Source: Clostridiales bacterium (lineage in GTDB: Bacteria > Bacillota > Clostridia > Oscillospirales > Acutalibacteraceae). Taken from it: a stretch of 64,000 bases of DNA. Of the stretch, positions 17,169 to 25,189 are shown in pieces; within the stretch, counting starts at the first letter, position 1; every line of letters starts with the position of its first letter. The notes below the pieces were generated by a model. The model was not told the origin of the DNA. It saw nothing but the letters and a program-made list of their open reading frames with translations, and did no database searches. Location of the stretch: contig VSOH01000306.1 in the NCBI GenBank assembly GCA_009774735.1, positions 1 through 64,000 on the forward strand, read 5' to 3'. Made by a program: the position numbers and the translations under genes.

Positions 17169-17825
17169 ATGAGACACATATATATAATAATAGCAGCCAT
17201 GGCTGCTGTCCTGACCTCATGTGATGACCATATCATTGAAGATGCCTCATGGCATTCATGGACACCGGGCATGGTCTATAGCACAAATGGCGATGTGACC
17301 ACCTACGAGCAGTGTTTAAAAAAGGGAAATAAGCCTGAAGCAGTTCTTTTCTATGTCGATAACATAGATAAAATCAACGGCATAGCCTACGCTGTTACCC
17401 TTCATGACAACAGCGAAGCCTGTTTCAGTGACCCCGACACAATATACGTCGCACAGGGAACCTCTGCCGACTATAACGCTTTTGATGGCGAGAGCAATAC
17501 CACAGCACTGAGGTATTCTGCCATTGCTTCACCGATCGCCAAGAGAACAGATCCAAAGTATTTTGTGCCGAGTGTAGCAGAGATGTACTTACTCTATGCT
17601 TCACGAAACGCCGTCAATCCAGTGATAGCGCAGTGTAATGGTACTCCGCTTCCTCTCGATGACGAGACCTGCTGGTATTGGACGAGCACAGAACAGGACA
17701 TAGCCCGGTCAGACAGAGCATGGCGGTTCAGTCTGTACTCCGGACGCTTTGAGTCAGAGGACAAACACGTCAGTCTTATTACACGCCCCATAATGATAAT
17801 CCGCTTAAACAAGGAGGAACAGTAA
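17169..17825 (+). CDS. Lipoprotein with a DUF1566-like domain
   Basis: A 218-residue lipoprotein: MRHIYIIIAAMAAVLTSC places Cys at residue 18. The C-terminal half resembles the DUF1566/Lcl-type domain (VPSVAEMYLLYASRN, ETCWYWTSTEQDIARSDRAW, FSLYSGRFESEDKHVSLITR). That domain is common in Bacteroidetes surface proteins and usually binds carbohydrate or acts in adhesion. It follows traO by 11 bp and overlaps the next start by one base, so it is in the tra operon. It may replace the lipoprotein part of the outer pore or act as a surface exclusion or mating factor; neither is shown. Confidence 0.75.
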   Translation: MRHIYIIIAAMAAVLTSCDDHIIEDASWHSWTPGMVYSTNGDVTTYEQCLKKGNKPEAVLFYVDNIDKINGIAYAVTLHDNSEACFSDPDTIYVAQGTSADYNAFDGESNTTALRYSAIASPIAKRTDPKYFVPSVAEMYLLYASRNAVNPVIAQCNGTPLPLDDETCWYWTSTEQDIARSDRAWRFSLYSGRFESEDKHVSLITRPIMIIRLNKEEQ

Positions 17826-19138
17826 TGCAGAAAATCAACATTGACTATCCAGTGTCAAAGATGGACTTTGGCACATATTGTGATACTATCGGCATCCATG
17901 ATACGATGCGCAGAAACGGAGTCAAGAATATCGACATCCTTTGTCGGTGCAGTGAAGCCATGATTGCAAGTATGGGGCATTTCACAGCTCCGCAGATGCT
18001 TGCCATCAAGACCTCCCTCGCTACCTATGGTCTTAAATTCAATATGACCGCTGAGGAATTGCAGGCTTACAAGGATTTGCCTGACGATGCCTTCAAGAAT
18101 AAGGATATTACTGAGGAGGAAGTGGAAAAGATCCGCTCTGACTATTACGCCATACTCGTCGAGAAGGATAAAGTCGCTAAAGAGTTGGCAAAGTGTCGCC
18201 TTGAATTGGAAAACATGGAACCAGATTTCCTTCTCCGTCAACGTCTGAAGAGTCTTGACATGAGAATGACCAGTGCTGTAGAGACGCTTACGCAGCTTAC
18301 TGTACGTCTTGAAATGTCAGCATACAGATTCGAGAATCACCAGTGCGAGGCACCCGAAGAGGAGCAACCTTCAGCTGAGCCACAACCTGAGTATCACACT
18401 GAGAGACCTGATTATCATAGACCATATATTCCAGATGTCGGGTTCTATCGTCCTACACACGAATCTGAGGAACCTGCTGACGAAGAAGAACCAGCCAAGG
18501 AAGAAAAAGAAGATGACGAGGAGGTTGAATGTGAGTTGGATGACATGATAGACCTACTCTCAGGAGAGGTGCTCAGAGATTTACTGGAAGGTCATACATC
18601 TACAGTCAACAATTACCTCTACAAGAAAAAACTCATGCACAGATGGGACTCATCCTGTGAGAATCTTTTCTGCCTCTGTCGCATGAATGAGCAGAAAGTC
18701 CTTTCTTTCTTCGACGATAACTCAGTTCTCGTCAGTGACCTAAAGTCTGAGTTGAAGAGACATGGTTTGAAGTTAGGCATGGGTACACTGGAATTGGATG
18801 TTTACCAGGCAATGTATGAACACATTCCAAAACCAGTAGATGAAGTTCAAGAAATTGAAACACCTATAGACAAGCGTATCAGAGAGGTAGAAGAATACCT
18901 TGATATAGACCCTGTTCTGACGGTACGCAGTGATGATTTCGTGTGGTTACGTTTCCGTCTCATTGAGAAGTCGCTCCTCTGTCAGCCATGGTGGGTTAAA
19001 ATGTTCTGTTCTACGGAGCAACTCTTCAAAAGAGCCTACAAAATGGCTGATACAATGTACCAGATGGAGATAGAGAACATGCGGGAGAAAAGCATTGATC
19101 ATTTCGAAAGACACATGAACGATGTAGTAAACAAATAA
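17825..19138 (+). CDS. Transfer-operon protein with two RNA-polymerase alpha-CTD-like domains
   Basis: A 437-residue cytosolic protein with no match to known tra genes. Residues about 20-60 (RRNGVKNIDILCRCSEAMIA, then MLAIKTSLATYGLKFNM) have the pattern of the RNA polymerase alpha C-terminal domain (hydrophobic helices, then ...LKxxLxxxGLxxxM). Residues about 265-318 (CENLFCLCRMNEQKVLSFFD, then DLKSELKRHGLKLGMG) repeat it. Between them lie a coiled coil (about 95-145) and a very acidic Glu/Pro linker (about 165-235). The C-terminal 100 residues are helical. Alpha-CTDs bind DNA (UP elements) and regulators through a helix-hairpin-helix-like fold, so a DNA-binding or docking role next to the coupling protein is possible. 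The resemblance is by eye and needs a profile search. Confidence 0.65.
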   Translation: MQKINIDYPVSKMDFGTYCDTIGIHDTMRRNGVKNIDILCRCSEAMIASMGHFTAPQMLAIKTSLATYGLKFNMTAEELQAYKDLPDDAFKNKDITEEEVEKIRSDYYAILVEKDKVAKELAKCRLELENMEPDFLLRQRLKSLDMRMTSAVETLTQLTVRLEMSAYRFENHQCEAPEEEQPSAEPQPEYHTERPDYHRPYIPDVGFYRPTHESEEPADEEEPAKEEKEDDEEVECELDDMIDLLSGEVLRDLLEGHTSTVNNYLYKKKLMHRWDSSCENLFCLCRMNEQKVLSFFDDNSVLVSDLKSELKRHGLKLGMGTLELDVYQAMYEHIPKPVDEVQEIETPIDKRIREVEEYLDIDPVLTVRSDDFVWLRFRLIEKSLLCQPWWVKMFCSTEQLFKRAYKMADTMYQMEIENMREKSIDHFERHMNDVVNK

Positions 19139-19139
19139 G

Positions 19140-21335
19140 ATGGAAGAAAGCAAAGACCTCCAAAAACTCTATATGATATTCCGTACCCTTGTCTATGTCA
19201 GCTTGGGTATGGAGTTCTTTGAATATGTCATCGACCCAGAGATGATAGACTATTGGGGCGGTGTCCTTGTGGATATTCATAGTCGAATCAAGCTTATGGA
19301 TGTCTATCAGGATGGTCACATCATCCATAGCAAGGTGATGACCTTCCTTATTATCTGTGTCTGCTGTATAGGCACGAGAAACAAGAAGCATCTGGAGTTT
19401 GATGCCAAGAAGATGGTGGTTTATCCCATCTCCTTCGGTGTCATCATGATGGTTTTCAGTGTGTGGTTCTTTTATCGCCATTGGACTCCTACGTTCTTCC
19501 ACCTGTACTGGAGCACATGGATATACATACTGTTGTCCATTGTGGGAACCGTTCTTGTCCATATCTCCCTTGATAATATCTCGAAGTACCTGAAGAATGG
19601 TCTCTTGAAAGACCGCTTCAACTTCGAGAATGAGAGTTTCGAACAGATGGAGGAAAAGATAGAGAACAAGTACAGTGTCAACATCCCCATGAGATACTAT
19701 TACAAGGGCAAATTCCGCAAGGGATGGGTCAACGTAATTAACCCGTTCCGAGGAACTTGGGTTGTTGGTACTCCTGGTTCCGGTAAGACATTCTCCATCA
19801 TCGAACCATTCATCAGACAGCACAGTGCAAAGGGCTTTTCTATGGTAGTCTATGACTATAAATTCCCTACACTCGCTCAGAAGCTGTACTATCATTATTG
19901 CATAAACAAGAAGCAAGGCAAGACACCAAAGGGATGCCAGTTCTCTGTCATCAACTTTGTGAAGGTTGAGTATAGTAGAAGAGTTAATCCAATTCAATGC
20001 AAGTATATCGGCAATCTTGCTGCCGCCAGCGAGACTGCGGAAACACTGCTTGAATCGCTCCAGAAGGGAAAGAAGGAAGGAGGTGGTGGTTCAGACCAGT
20101 TCTTCCAGACTTCTGCCGTCAACTTCCTTGCAGCGTGCATCTACTTCTTCTGTAACTACGAGAAACGTCCGTATTCCGTGGTTACAGGTGAAGAGTTGGA
20201 CTATGATAAGAGCATTGATCCTGAGACTGGACAGATAAAACCATCAGGTATTGTACGTGACAAAGCCGGAAATCCAATGAAATCCGATGATTACTATTGG
20301 CTTGGCAAGTACAGCGACATGCCACATATCCTGTCGTTCCTGAATGAGAGTTACGATACCATCTTTGAGGTTCTGATGACCGATACTGAGGTAGCACCTC
20401 TTCTTGGTCCTTTCAGAACTGCCTTTGAGAACAAGGCTATGGAGCAGTTGGAAGGTATGATTGGTACGCTTCGTGTCTTCACCAGCCGTCTTGCTACCAA
20501 AGAATCCTACTGGATATTCAGCAAGGAAGGTGATGACTTTGATTTGAAGGTCAGCGACCCTAACAATCCAAGTTATCTTCTCATTGCCAATGACCCAGAG
20601 ATGGAGAGTATCATCGGTGCGTTGAACGCTCTTATTCTGAACCGCCTTGTAACTCGTGTTAATACAGGTCAGGGAAAGAACATACCAGTATCAATCATCG
20701 TTGATGAGCTGCCAACTTTATATTTCCACAAGATAGACCGTCTTATCGGTACTGCCCGAAGCAACAAGGTCAGCGTAGCCCTTGGTTTTCAGGAGCTGCC
20801 ACAGCTTGAAGCAGACTACGGTAAGACTGGTATGCAAAAGATTATCACCACTGTCGGTAATGTTGTCAGCGGTTCTGCACGCGCCAAAGAAACCCTGGAA
20901 TGGCTCTCTGGCGACATTTTCGGTAAGGTCGTTCAGCTGAAGAAGGGAGTCACCATCGACCGTGACAGGACTTCCATCAACCTCAATGAAAACATGGACA
21001 GCCTTGTCCCTGGTTCAAAGATTGCCGACATGCCAACAGGTTGGATTGCTGGTCAGACAGCACGAGACTTTGTAAAGACCAAGACAGGACGCGGTGACAG
21101 CATGGATATTCAGGAGGCAGAAGAGTTCCAGACCAGTAAGTTCTTCTGTAAAACCAACTTCAACATGGATGAGATTAAGAAGGAGGAAGACGATTATGTC
21201 AATTATCCTCTTCCTAAGTTCTACCATTTTGATTCAGAGGATGCAAAGGAACGAATCTTATACGACAATTTCCTGAAGATTAACAAGGAGGTCAAGGATA
21301 TGATAGCCGAGATTCAGGAATTTGTCAAAAAGTAA
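19140..21335 (+). CDS. VirD4/TraG-type conjugative coupling protein
   Basis: A 731-residue coupling ATPase. N-terminal membrane segments lie at about residues 11-30, 62-79, 92-112 and 121-145. The cytosolic ATPase domain follows, with Walker A GTPGSGKT at residues 210-217 and Walker B IIVDELPTLYF around residues 518-528 (Asp-Glu about 521-522). Motifs KISVALGFQELPQLE-like (NKVSVALGFQELPQLEADYG), VVSGSARAKETLEWLSGDIF and the C-terminal helical region are typical of Bacteroidetes coupling proteins. It recruits the relaxosome and passes DNA to the secretion channel. The upstream alpha-CTD-like gene ends one base before its start region, implying tight co-expression. A terminator follows at 21382. 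Confidence 0.95.
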   Translation: MEESKDLQKLYMIFRTLVYVSLGMEFFEYVIDPEMIDYWGGVLVDIHSRIKLMDVYQDGHIIHSKVMTFLIICVCCIGTRNKKHLEFDAKKMVVYPISFGVIMMVFSVWFFYRHWTPTFFHLYWSTWIYILLSIVGTVLVHISLDNISKYLKNGLLKDRFNFENESFEQMEEKIENKYSVNIPMRYYYKGKFRKGWVNVINPFRGTWVVGTPGSGKTFSIIEPFIRQHSAKGFSMVVYDYKFPTLAQKLYYHYCINKKQGKTPKGCQFSVINFVKVEYSRRVNPIQCKYIGNLAAASETAETLLESLQKGKKEGGGGSDQFFQTSAVNFLAACIYFFCNYEKRPYSVVTGEELDYDKSIDPETGQIKPSGIVRDKAGNPMKSDDYYWLGKYSDMPHILSFLNESYDTIFEVLMTDTEVAPLLGPFRTAFENKAMEQLEGMIGTLRVFTSRLATKESYWIFSKEGDDFDLKVSDPNNPSYLLIANDPEMESIIGALNALILNRLVTRVNTGQGKNIPVSIIVDELPTLYFHKIDRLIGTARSNKVSVALGFQELPQLEADYGKTGMQKIITTVGNVVSGSARAKETLEWLSGDIFGKVVQLKKGVTIDRDRTSINLNENMDSLVPGSKIADMPTGWIAGQTARDFVKTKTGRGDSMDIQEAEEFQTSKFFCKTNFNMDEIKKEEDDYVNYPLPKFYHFDSEDAKERILYDNFLKINKEVKDMIAEIQEFVKK

Positions 21336-21381
21336 CCTGTCGATGCGTAAAAGGTTTGTAAATAAAATATAGTACAAGATT

Positions 21382-21417
21382 AAAGGACGACTATACCATG
21401 CGAGGTAGCCGTCCTTT
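21382..21417 (+). terminator. Hairpin terminator after the coupling-protein gene
   Basis: AAAGGACG (21382-21389) and CGTCCTTT (21410-21417) pair, with further CTA/TAG pairing inside. It lies between the plus-strand transfer operon and the convergent minus-strand operon and probably serves both. Confidence 0.7.
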
Positions 21418-21486
21418 GTCTTATCTTGTTATGAGAGAAAAAGTGTTTCTATCAGTATATAGCTCCAGTCATAACCTTGAAATGCA

Positions 21487-21717
21487 TTATGCAGTATATA
21501 CTCTTAGTTTATACCCACAAGTCTCTGAATCGCATTCGCCGTAAGCTTTATTGATGAAAGCAACAACATCTTTTGGTATTGGCTCTTTAAGTCCAGCAAC
21601 AGTAGCGTAGAGGAAAGTTCCTTTTGGGTATTCTTCTACTTCGAGATCCAGCCCAAATCTATCCCAAACCTCGTTGCATAATTTTTCTGGAGTAAAATCA
21701 ATATCCTTATAGTTCAT
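21487..21717 (-). CDS. Unknown 76-aa protein
   Basis: ATG 21717 (MNYKDIDFTPEKLCNEVWDR) overlaps the end of the upstream gene by 11 bp and is preferred over the longer frame starting at 21771, which lies wholly inside that gene. Small, acidic, soluble, no motif known. It is the last gene of the minus-strand operon that begins with two exported peptidoglycan hydrolases. Overlapping reading frames suggest coupled translation. Confidence 0.6.
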   Translation of the reverse strand: MNYKDIDFTPEKLCNEVWDRFGLDLEVEEYPKGTFLYATVAGLKEPIPKDVVAFINKAYGECDSETCGYKLRVYTA

Positions 21718-21952
21718 TGCATTCCTCCACTTGTTCTGTATCTTTATCATCAAGTTGAAGATCAAGTACATCTTCCTCCTCTGCAGTCATTGAATGCTGG
21801 AGTTCTTGTTCCTTCAATTTGGCTTCCCTATGCTTTTTGCAGAGGTCACCCATGATACGGTCAAGGTCGCCAGACCCATCTTTGTCTTCGAACACGATGG
21901 AAAATCCTCCATCAGGGTTCATCTCAATTCTTTTATCTACTGCCATTGTCAA
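21707..21952 (-). CDS. Unknown acidic 81-aa protein
   Basis: Starts at ATG 21952 or 21946 (MTMAVDKRIEMNPDGG). Very acidic C-terminal half (EEEDVLDLQLDDKDTEQVEE) and a helical middle (IMGDLCKKHREAKLKEQELQ). No family recognised. Part of the same minus-strand operon, overlapping the downstream 76-residue gene. Small acidic proteins of this sort are common in conjugative elements as antirestriction or DNA-mimic candidates, but nothing here proves it. Confidence 0.6.
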   Translation of the reverse strand: MTMAVDKRIEMNPDGGFSIVFEDKDGSGDLDRIMGDLCKKHREAKLKEQELQHSMTAEEEDVLDLQLDDKDTEQVEECNEL

Positions 21953-21966
21953 TTATATTATGTCAT

Positions 21967-22134
21967 TTACTTATAGTGCTCATAGAGCCATGCCTTATCA
22001 CCCTCGTTGAGATTATCCCACCAGGTTCCTCGTGAGCGAGAGTGCTTTCTTTTCTTTACAGACTTCCTGCGGTTGTCTTTTCTTTCATCTGCCATGATGA
22101 GAAGGCAGAAGACAATGAATCCTAATAGTACCAT
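21967..22134 (-). CDS. Short membrane-anchored basic peptide, 55 aa
   Basis: A short ORF read directly from sequence: ATG at 22134, stop at 21969-21967. The product starts with a hydrophobic segment (MVLLGFIVFCLLIM), then a strongly basic stretch (DERKDNRRKSVKKRKHSRSR) and an aromatic C-terminus (WWDNLNEGDKAWLYEHYK). The gap to the upstream gene (stop at 22136) is one base and to the downstream gene 14 bp, so the spacing supports a real gene. The function is unknown; a membrane-tethered nucleic-acid-binding peptide is possible. Confidence 0.6.
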   Translation of the reverse strand: MVLLGFIVFCLLIMADERKDNRRKSVKKRKHSRSRGTWWDNLNEGDKAWLYEHYK

Positions 22135-22135
22135 A

Positions 22136-22384
22136 CTAAATCCTTTCGTTTCTGACGTTATAGTGCAATCCCTTTGATTTAATGGTGTCCCTTAATGCTT
22201 TGATACTACGGACGCGAGCTTTCCTTGCCAGCAGTGTAGCGGAGATAAGCTCATCATTCCCACCAAGCAGTGCCACATAGTAGTCGCCACGTCCTGTTGT
22301 ATATTTTACCCTGTACTCAATACCATAGAACAGCGTCTGTTCCTTGATAAAGGTAAACCTGGATAAATCATTTGACCTAATCAT
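22136..22384 (-). CDS. Unknown 82-aa protein
   Basis: Overlaps the end of the M23 peptidase gene by 4 bp (ATGA-type junction). Basic and soluble, with beta-strand-like segments (TLFYGIEYRVKYTTGRGDYY, VALLGGNDELISATLLARKA). No family recognised. Its position inside the operon is clear; its function is not. Confidence 0.6.
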   Translation of the reverse strand: MIRSNDLSRFTFIKEQTLFYGIEYRVKYTTGRGDYYVALLGGNDELISATLLARKARVRSIKALRDTIKSKGLHYNVRNERI

Positions 22385-23058
22385 AATTTATTTTTCGCCA
22401 GCATCTGCTCCAGAACAAAGTTCAGAATGACCATAGGGTCAAAGAACTTTCCCTTTTCATTACCAATACGGCATGATAGATGTAGATGGGCTCCTGTAGT
22501 ACGCTTGCCACTGTTGCCACTTGTCGCTATAACCTGACCTGCACTGACATGCTCCCCTTTCGTCACTCCAATCTTTGACAGATGGAGATAGGGACATACA
22601 CAGGCATCGTGGTTGACTGTAACAAAGTACCCACCATTGACAGAATATCCAGTAGCAGACACCACACCAGGTAGCATTGAATAAACCTCTTCGTACTTAG
22701 CCCTCAAATCCAAACCGTTGTGCATTCTTGACTTCTTGCGGTTCATAGGGTCTCGTCTCATACCAAACGGAGAGTTTACCTTGATGGACTTCAAAGGCAG
22801 TGATACCATCGGCAAATGACATCGTAGACTATCTGAAGCCACATCTGCTATCTGTTGTTCGTCCACATATTCGTCCTCATCATAACATAACGAATCTGGA
22901 ACCTCTTCAACTTGTTTATGTATCGTTCTTTTCCCTCCAATCGTATAGAAGGGATGGTCTGTCTGTGCGAATGAAGACACAGAAGACACAAAGAACATCA
23001 GCATCATCAGAACACCAATTTCAAAGAAACGCTTCTTTCCATATGCAAAGGTAGTCAT
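22381..23058 (-). CDS. Exported M23 family metallopeptidase
   Basis: A 225-residue secreted LytM/M23 endopeptidase. It has an N-terminal signal (MTTFAYGKKRFFEIGVLMML, cleavage near SSFAQ) and all zinc and catalytic motifs of the family: HNGLD (HxGxD), YLHLS and HLHL. It should cut peptide cross-links in peptidoglycan, helping assembly of the transfer apparatus. It is downstream of the glucosaminidase gene (91-bp gap) in the same direction, so the element encodes a pair cutting both glycan and peptide. A TACCTTTG box overlaps its start codon region (see findings). Confidence 0.9.
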   Translation of the reverse strand: MTTFAYGKKRFFEIGVLMMLMFFVSSVSSFAQTDHPFYTIGGKRTIHKQVEEVPDSLCYDEDEYVDEQQIADVASDSLRCHLPMVSLPLKSIKVNSPFGMRRDPMNRKKSRMHNGLDLRAKYEEVYSMLPGVVSATGYSVNGGYFVTVNHDACVCPYLHLSKIGVTKGEHVSAGQVIATSGNSGKRTTGAHLHLSCRIGNEKGKFFDPMVILNFVLEQMLAKNKL

Positions 23059-23148
23059 AATTTCTCAAATATCAAAATTATGCGTATTAAAAATGCTAAA
23101 TTTTCATGATTTTCTGTACAGACAGCATTCAAATACGCCAGTATTAAC

Positions 23149-23841
23149 TTATTGATTTAATTCTCCTTTTTTGATTTTCTCATACAGACGCATGGCAATC
23201 TTACCTACTTTCGATGTATAACCAGGATCTTCAGCATACCCAATCTTCCTCAAAAACATCAGGTAATTGCCTCCCTTGTATCGGTACTGTATAAACTTCT
23301 GATAGCCGACTACGCTGTCCTCCCATCGGGCAAAATGGTAATAGTCATGTCTTCTGGAATCATACAGCCCAAATAGGTTGTTATATTCCAGACAAACACG
23401 GCTCTTGAAATGACCTGTTTCAAGAACTGCCTGAGCAAGAACAAACAGACGATTGGACAATCCCACCTCCTCGGAAACTTTCAACACATTCGTTAAAGTA
23501 AGAGGATGAGATTCACCTTTGTAATAACTGAGAATACGACAGTTATTCTGGTTGGTTGTCTTGTCTGCAGCCTTACTGATTAGTCCTTCATACTTCTTGA
23601 TATACATTTCAAGTTCTTCGATGGATAAAGAAGAAAAGTCAGAAGCTTTTATCTCCTGGCCATCCAAGGAATCGGATAACACGGTGTTGGTTACTGCCTC
23701 CTGACGAATACTGTCTGAAGGATGTGATTCTTTTCTCTGATGTATGCCGACTGAATGGAAATAGTCTGCCGTACCTTGTGCATCAATCTCCGCAGAACAA
23801 AGAAGGGAGATAGTTACAGATAATAGTAATTTGAAATTCAT
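23149..23841 (-). CDS. Exported glucosaminidase-type peptidoglycan hydrolase
   Basis: A 230-residue protein with signal peptide MNFKLLLSVTISLLCSAEID (cleavage near DAQ) and a C-terminal glucosaminidase/LYZ2 domain: LFVLAQAVLETGHFKSRVCL with the catalytic Glu in LETGHF, YNNLFGLYDSRRHDYYHFAR, and YKGGNYLMFLRKIGYAEDPG. It cleaves the glycan backbone of peptidoglycan, a usual helper in type IV secretion. A TAATTTTG box lies only 4 nt before the ATG, so the message may be leaderless or start further upstream from another promoter. Confidence 0.88.
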   Translation of the reverse strand: MNFKLLLSVTISLLCSAEIDAQGTADYFHSVGIHQRKESHPSDSIRQEAVTNTVLSDSLDGQEIKASDFSSLSIEELEMYIKKYEGLISKAADKTTNQNNCRILSYYKGESHPLTLTNVLKVSEEVGLSNRLFVLAQAVLETGHFKSRVCLEYNNLFGLYDSRRHDYYHFARWEDSVVGYQKFIQYRYKGGNYLMFLRKIGYAEDPGYTSKVGKIAMRLYEKIKKGELNQ

Positions 23842-23845
23842 GCTG

Positions 23846-23853
23846 CAAAATTA
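23846..23853 (-). promoter_or_regulatory. -7 box directly before the glucosaminidase start
   Basis: TAATTTTG on the minus strand ends 4 nt before the ATG at 23841, so transcription would begin at or within the start codon. No clear -33 element was seen. Confidence 0.4.
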
Positions 23854-24019
23854 CACTTATTATCATACCTATTATAATTTAGATATGAATAACGCAATAT
23901 TTTGAGTTGATTTTTAATAGTTGGTTCCCTTTGGATGTGCAAACGGAACCAACCCTACTATTTTGATACGAAAATCATGGTTTTGAGTTCGCAAATTCTA
24001 ATATTATATGATATTGGAG

Positions 24020-24027
24020 TACTTTTG
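24020..24027 (+). promoter_or_regulatory. -7 box of the long plus-strand accessory operon
   Basis: TACTTTTG fits TAnnTTTG. It lies 25 bp upstream of ATG 24053 and downstream of the alternative in-frame start at 24008, so it supports the later start. It is divergent from the glucosaminidase operon. Confidence 0.55.
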
Positions 24028-24052
24028 CCGCAAATTTTTAACTCGTTCAATT

Positions 24053-24913
24053 ATGCATGAAAAGAAATTCTATCGTGAGGATTATCCTCTTGACATTTTA
24101 GAAGAGTACGGACTCACAGAGGAAATGATTTACGACCTCCCTGACTTTGTCCATGAGACACTGGAGATGGGAGGCAAGTCACCGTTGTTACCTATCAAAG
24201 TGCAGTTGCCATACGGTCACGCACATGCTTTTGCCAAGTTCAGGCTGACAGAAACGGAAGAAGGAGTTGATGTCATCTTCTCGCCAAAGCTCACCTCTGC
24301 TAATCTGAGCCAGTTCAGCGAGAAGGAACAGAATCTTCTCAAAGAAGGCAAAGTCATCGTCGCTGAAGTCGAAGACACTGTCATTACCGATGAAGGTGTT
24401 GAAGACACGCAGCTTATCAAGGCGTTTGTCCAGTTGGACAGAGATACATTAGGCGTTGTCTATTGTCCTACTCCGCTCATAGGTAGAAATCTCAATGCCA
24501 CAGCGAATGAGTACGACATCACAGGCGATCAACTGAAGAGTTTCTGGTATGGTGAACTTGTCACCATTGAGGAAGAGAACGAATATGGTGAGATGGAAAA
24601 TGTCACAATAGGCATTGACCTCTTCGATGACAAGGGAGTTGTTATCGTCCCAGGCGATGCCGACAAATACCTTAGCACAGTACGCCATCCTATGCCGATG
24701 TACAATTTCGGTACAGATGGATGCTGGGTAAATCGCAATGGCTATTTACAGTATGTACCAGAGGCAGAGTTTACCAGCGATATACAGCAAGAACTCGATC
24801 GCCTGAGCCACCGTTCCAAGGTTATGCAGACACAAGCTGCAGAACAGGAACATGAGAGAGAGCAGACCGCAGTCACCCAACATCAGGATGACAGTCGTCA
24901 GCTTACCCGATAA
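24053..24913 (+). CDS. DUF4099/DUF3945-type conjugative element protein
   Basis: ATG 24053 is chosen because the predicted promoter lies between it and ATG 24008. The product has 286 residues. The N-terminal part (YPLDILEEYGLTEEMIYDLP, KSPLLPIKVQLPYGHAHAFA, FRLTETEEGVDVIFSPK) has the DUF4099 pattern. The middle (LSQFSEKEQNLLKEGKVIVA, then LIKAFVQLDRDTLGVVYCP) resembles DUF3945. The C-terminus is a Gln/Glu/His-rich disordered tail ending in QLTR. Both DUFs are hallmarks of Bacteroides conjugative elements; their role is unknown, perhaps in DNA processing or as transferred proteins. It heads a long operon. The next leader carries the 9-bp repeat array. Confidence 0.75.
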   Translation: MHEKKFYREDYPLDILEEYGLTEEMIYDLPDFVHETLEMGGKSPLLPIKVQLPYGHAHAFAKFRLTETEEGVDVIFSPKLTSANLSQFSEKEQNLLKEGKVIVAEVEDTVITDEGVEDTQLIKAFVQLDRDTLGVVYCPTPLIGRNLNATANEYDITGDQLKSFWYGELVTIEEENEYGEMENVTIGIDLFDDKGVVIVPGDADKYLSTVRHPMPMYNFGTDGCWVNRNGYLQYVPEAEFTSDIQQELDRLSHRSKVMQTQAAEQEHEREQTAVTQHQDDSRQLTR

Positions 24914-24914
24914 C

Positions 24915-24950
24915 ACAAGTAACCACAGTAACAATCATAAAAATAGTAAC
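24915..24950 (+). repeat. 9-bp leader repeats, array 1
   Basis: Four consecutive 9-mers: ACAAGTAAC, CACAGTAAC, AATCATAAA (degenerate) and AATAGTAAC. The array starts 2 bases after the stop codon of the upstream gene, is in frame with it, and ends 5 bp before ATG 24956. The same phased 9-mer recurs at 27084, 31525, 37174 and 62900. Confidence 0.75.
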
Positions 24951-24955
24951 AAGTT

Positions 24956-25171
24956 ATGAAACAGCAATATCCCGAATACGAAGACCTCGTACAAATGTTC
25001 CAAGATGGCAATATCACTACCGTAGATTTTGTTTGTCAGCAGTCCGATGACCTTACTGACGAGTATGACCAATTCTGCAAGAACGAAGGTCTCGACCGAG
25101 ACAGCGACAGTGCAGCACGTGCCTTTATGGACTACCGTGCAGACCTCTTTGAAGAAAGTATCACCGACTAA
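24956..25171 (+). CDS. Unknown acidic 71-aa protein
   Basis: A small soluble, very acidic protein (YPEYEDLVQMFQDGNITTVD, DDLTDEYDQFCKNEGLDRDS) without a known domain. It follows repeat array 1 and precedes the 630-residue gene by 18 bp. Acidity and size are compatible with an antirestriction or DNA-mimic role, but no specific motif supports this. Confidence 0.65.
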   Translation: MKQQYPEYEDLVQMFQDGNITTVDFVCQQSDDLTDEYDQFCKNEGLDRDSDSAARAFMDYRADLFEESITD

Positions 25172-25189
25172 CACTTAACGCAAGACATT

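Noticed and set aside
19026-19997. 323-aa minus-strand ORF over the end of the alpha-CTD-like gene and the start of the coupling-protein gene
   Set aside because: It is antisense to well-supported coding sequence with clear coupling-protein motifs; its composition follows the reverse of that gene.
24915-24950. CRISPR-like array
   Set aside because: The units are 9 bp without spacers and occur in several short intergenic leaders; no cas genes are present.
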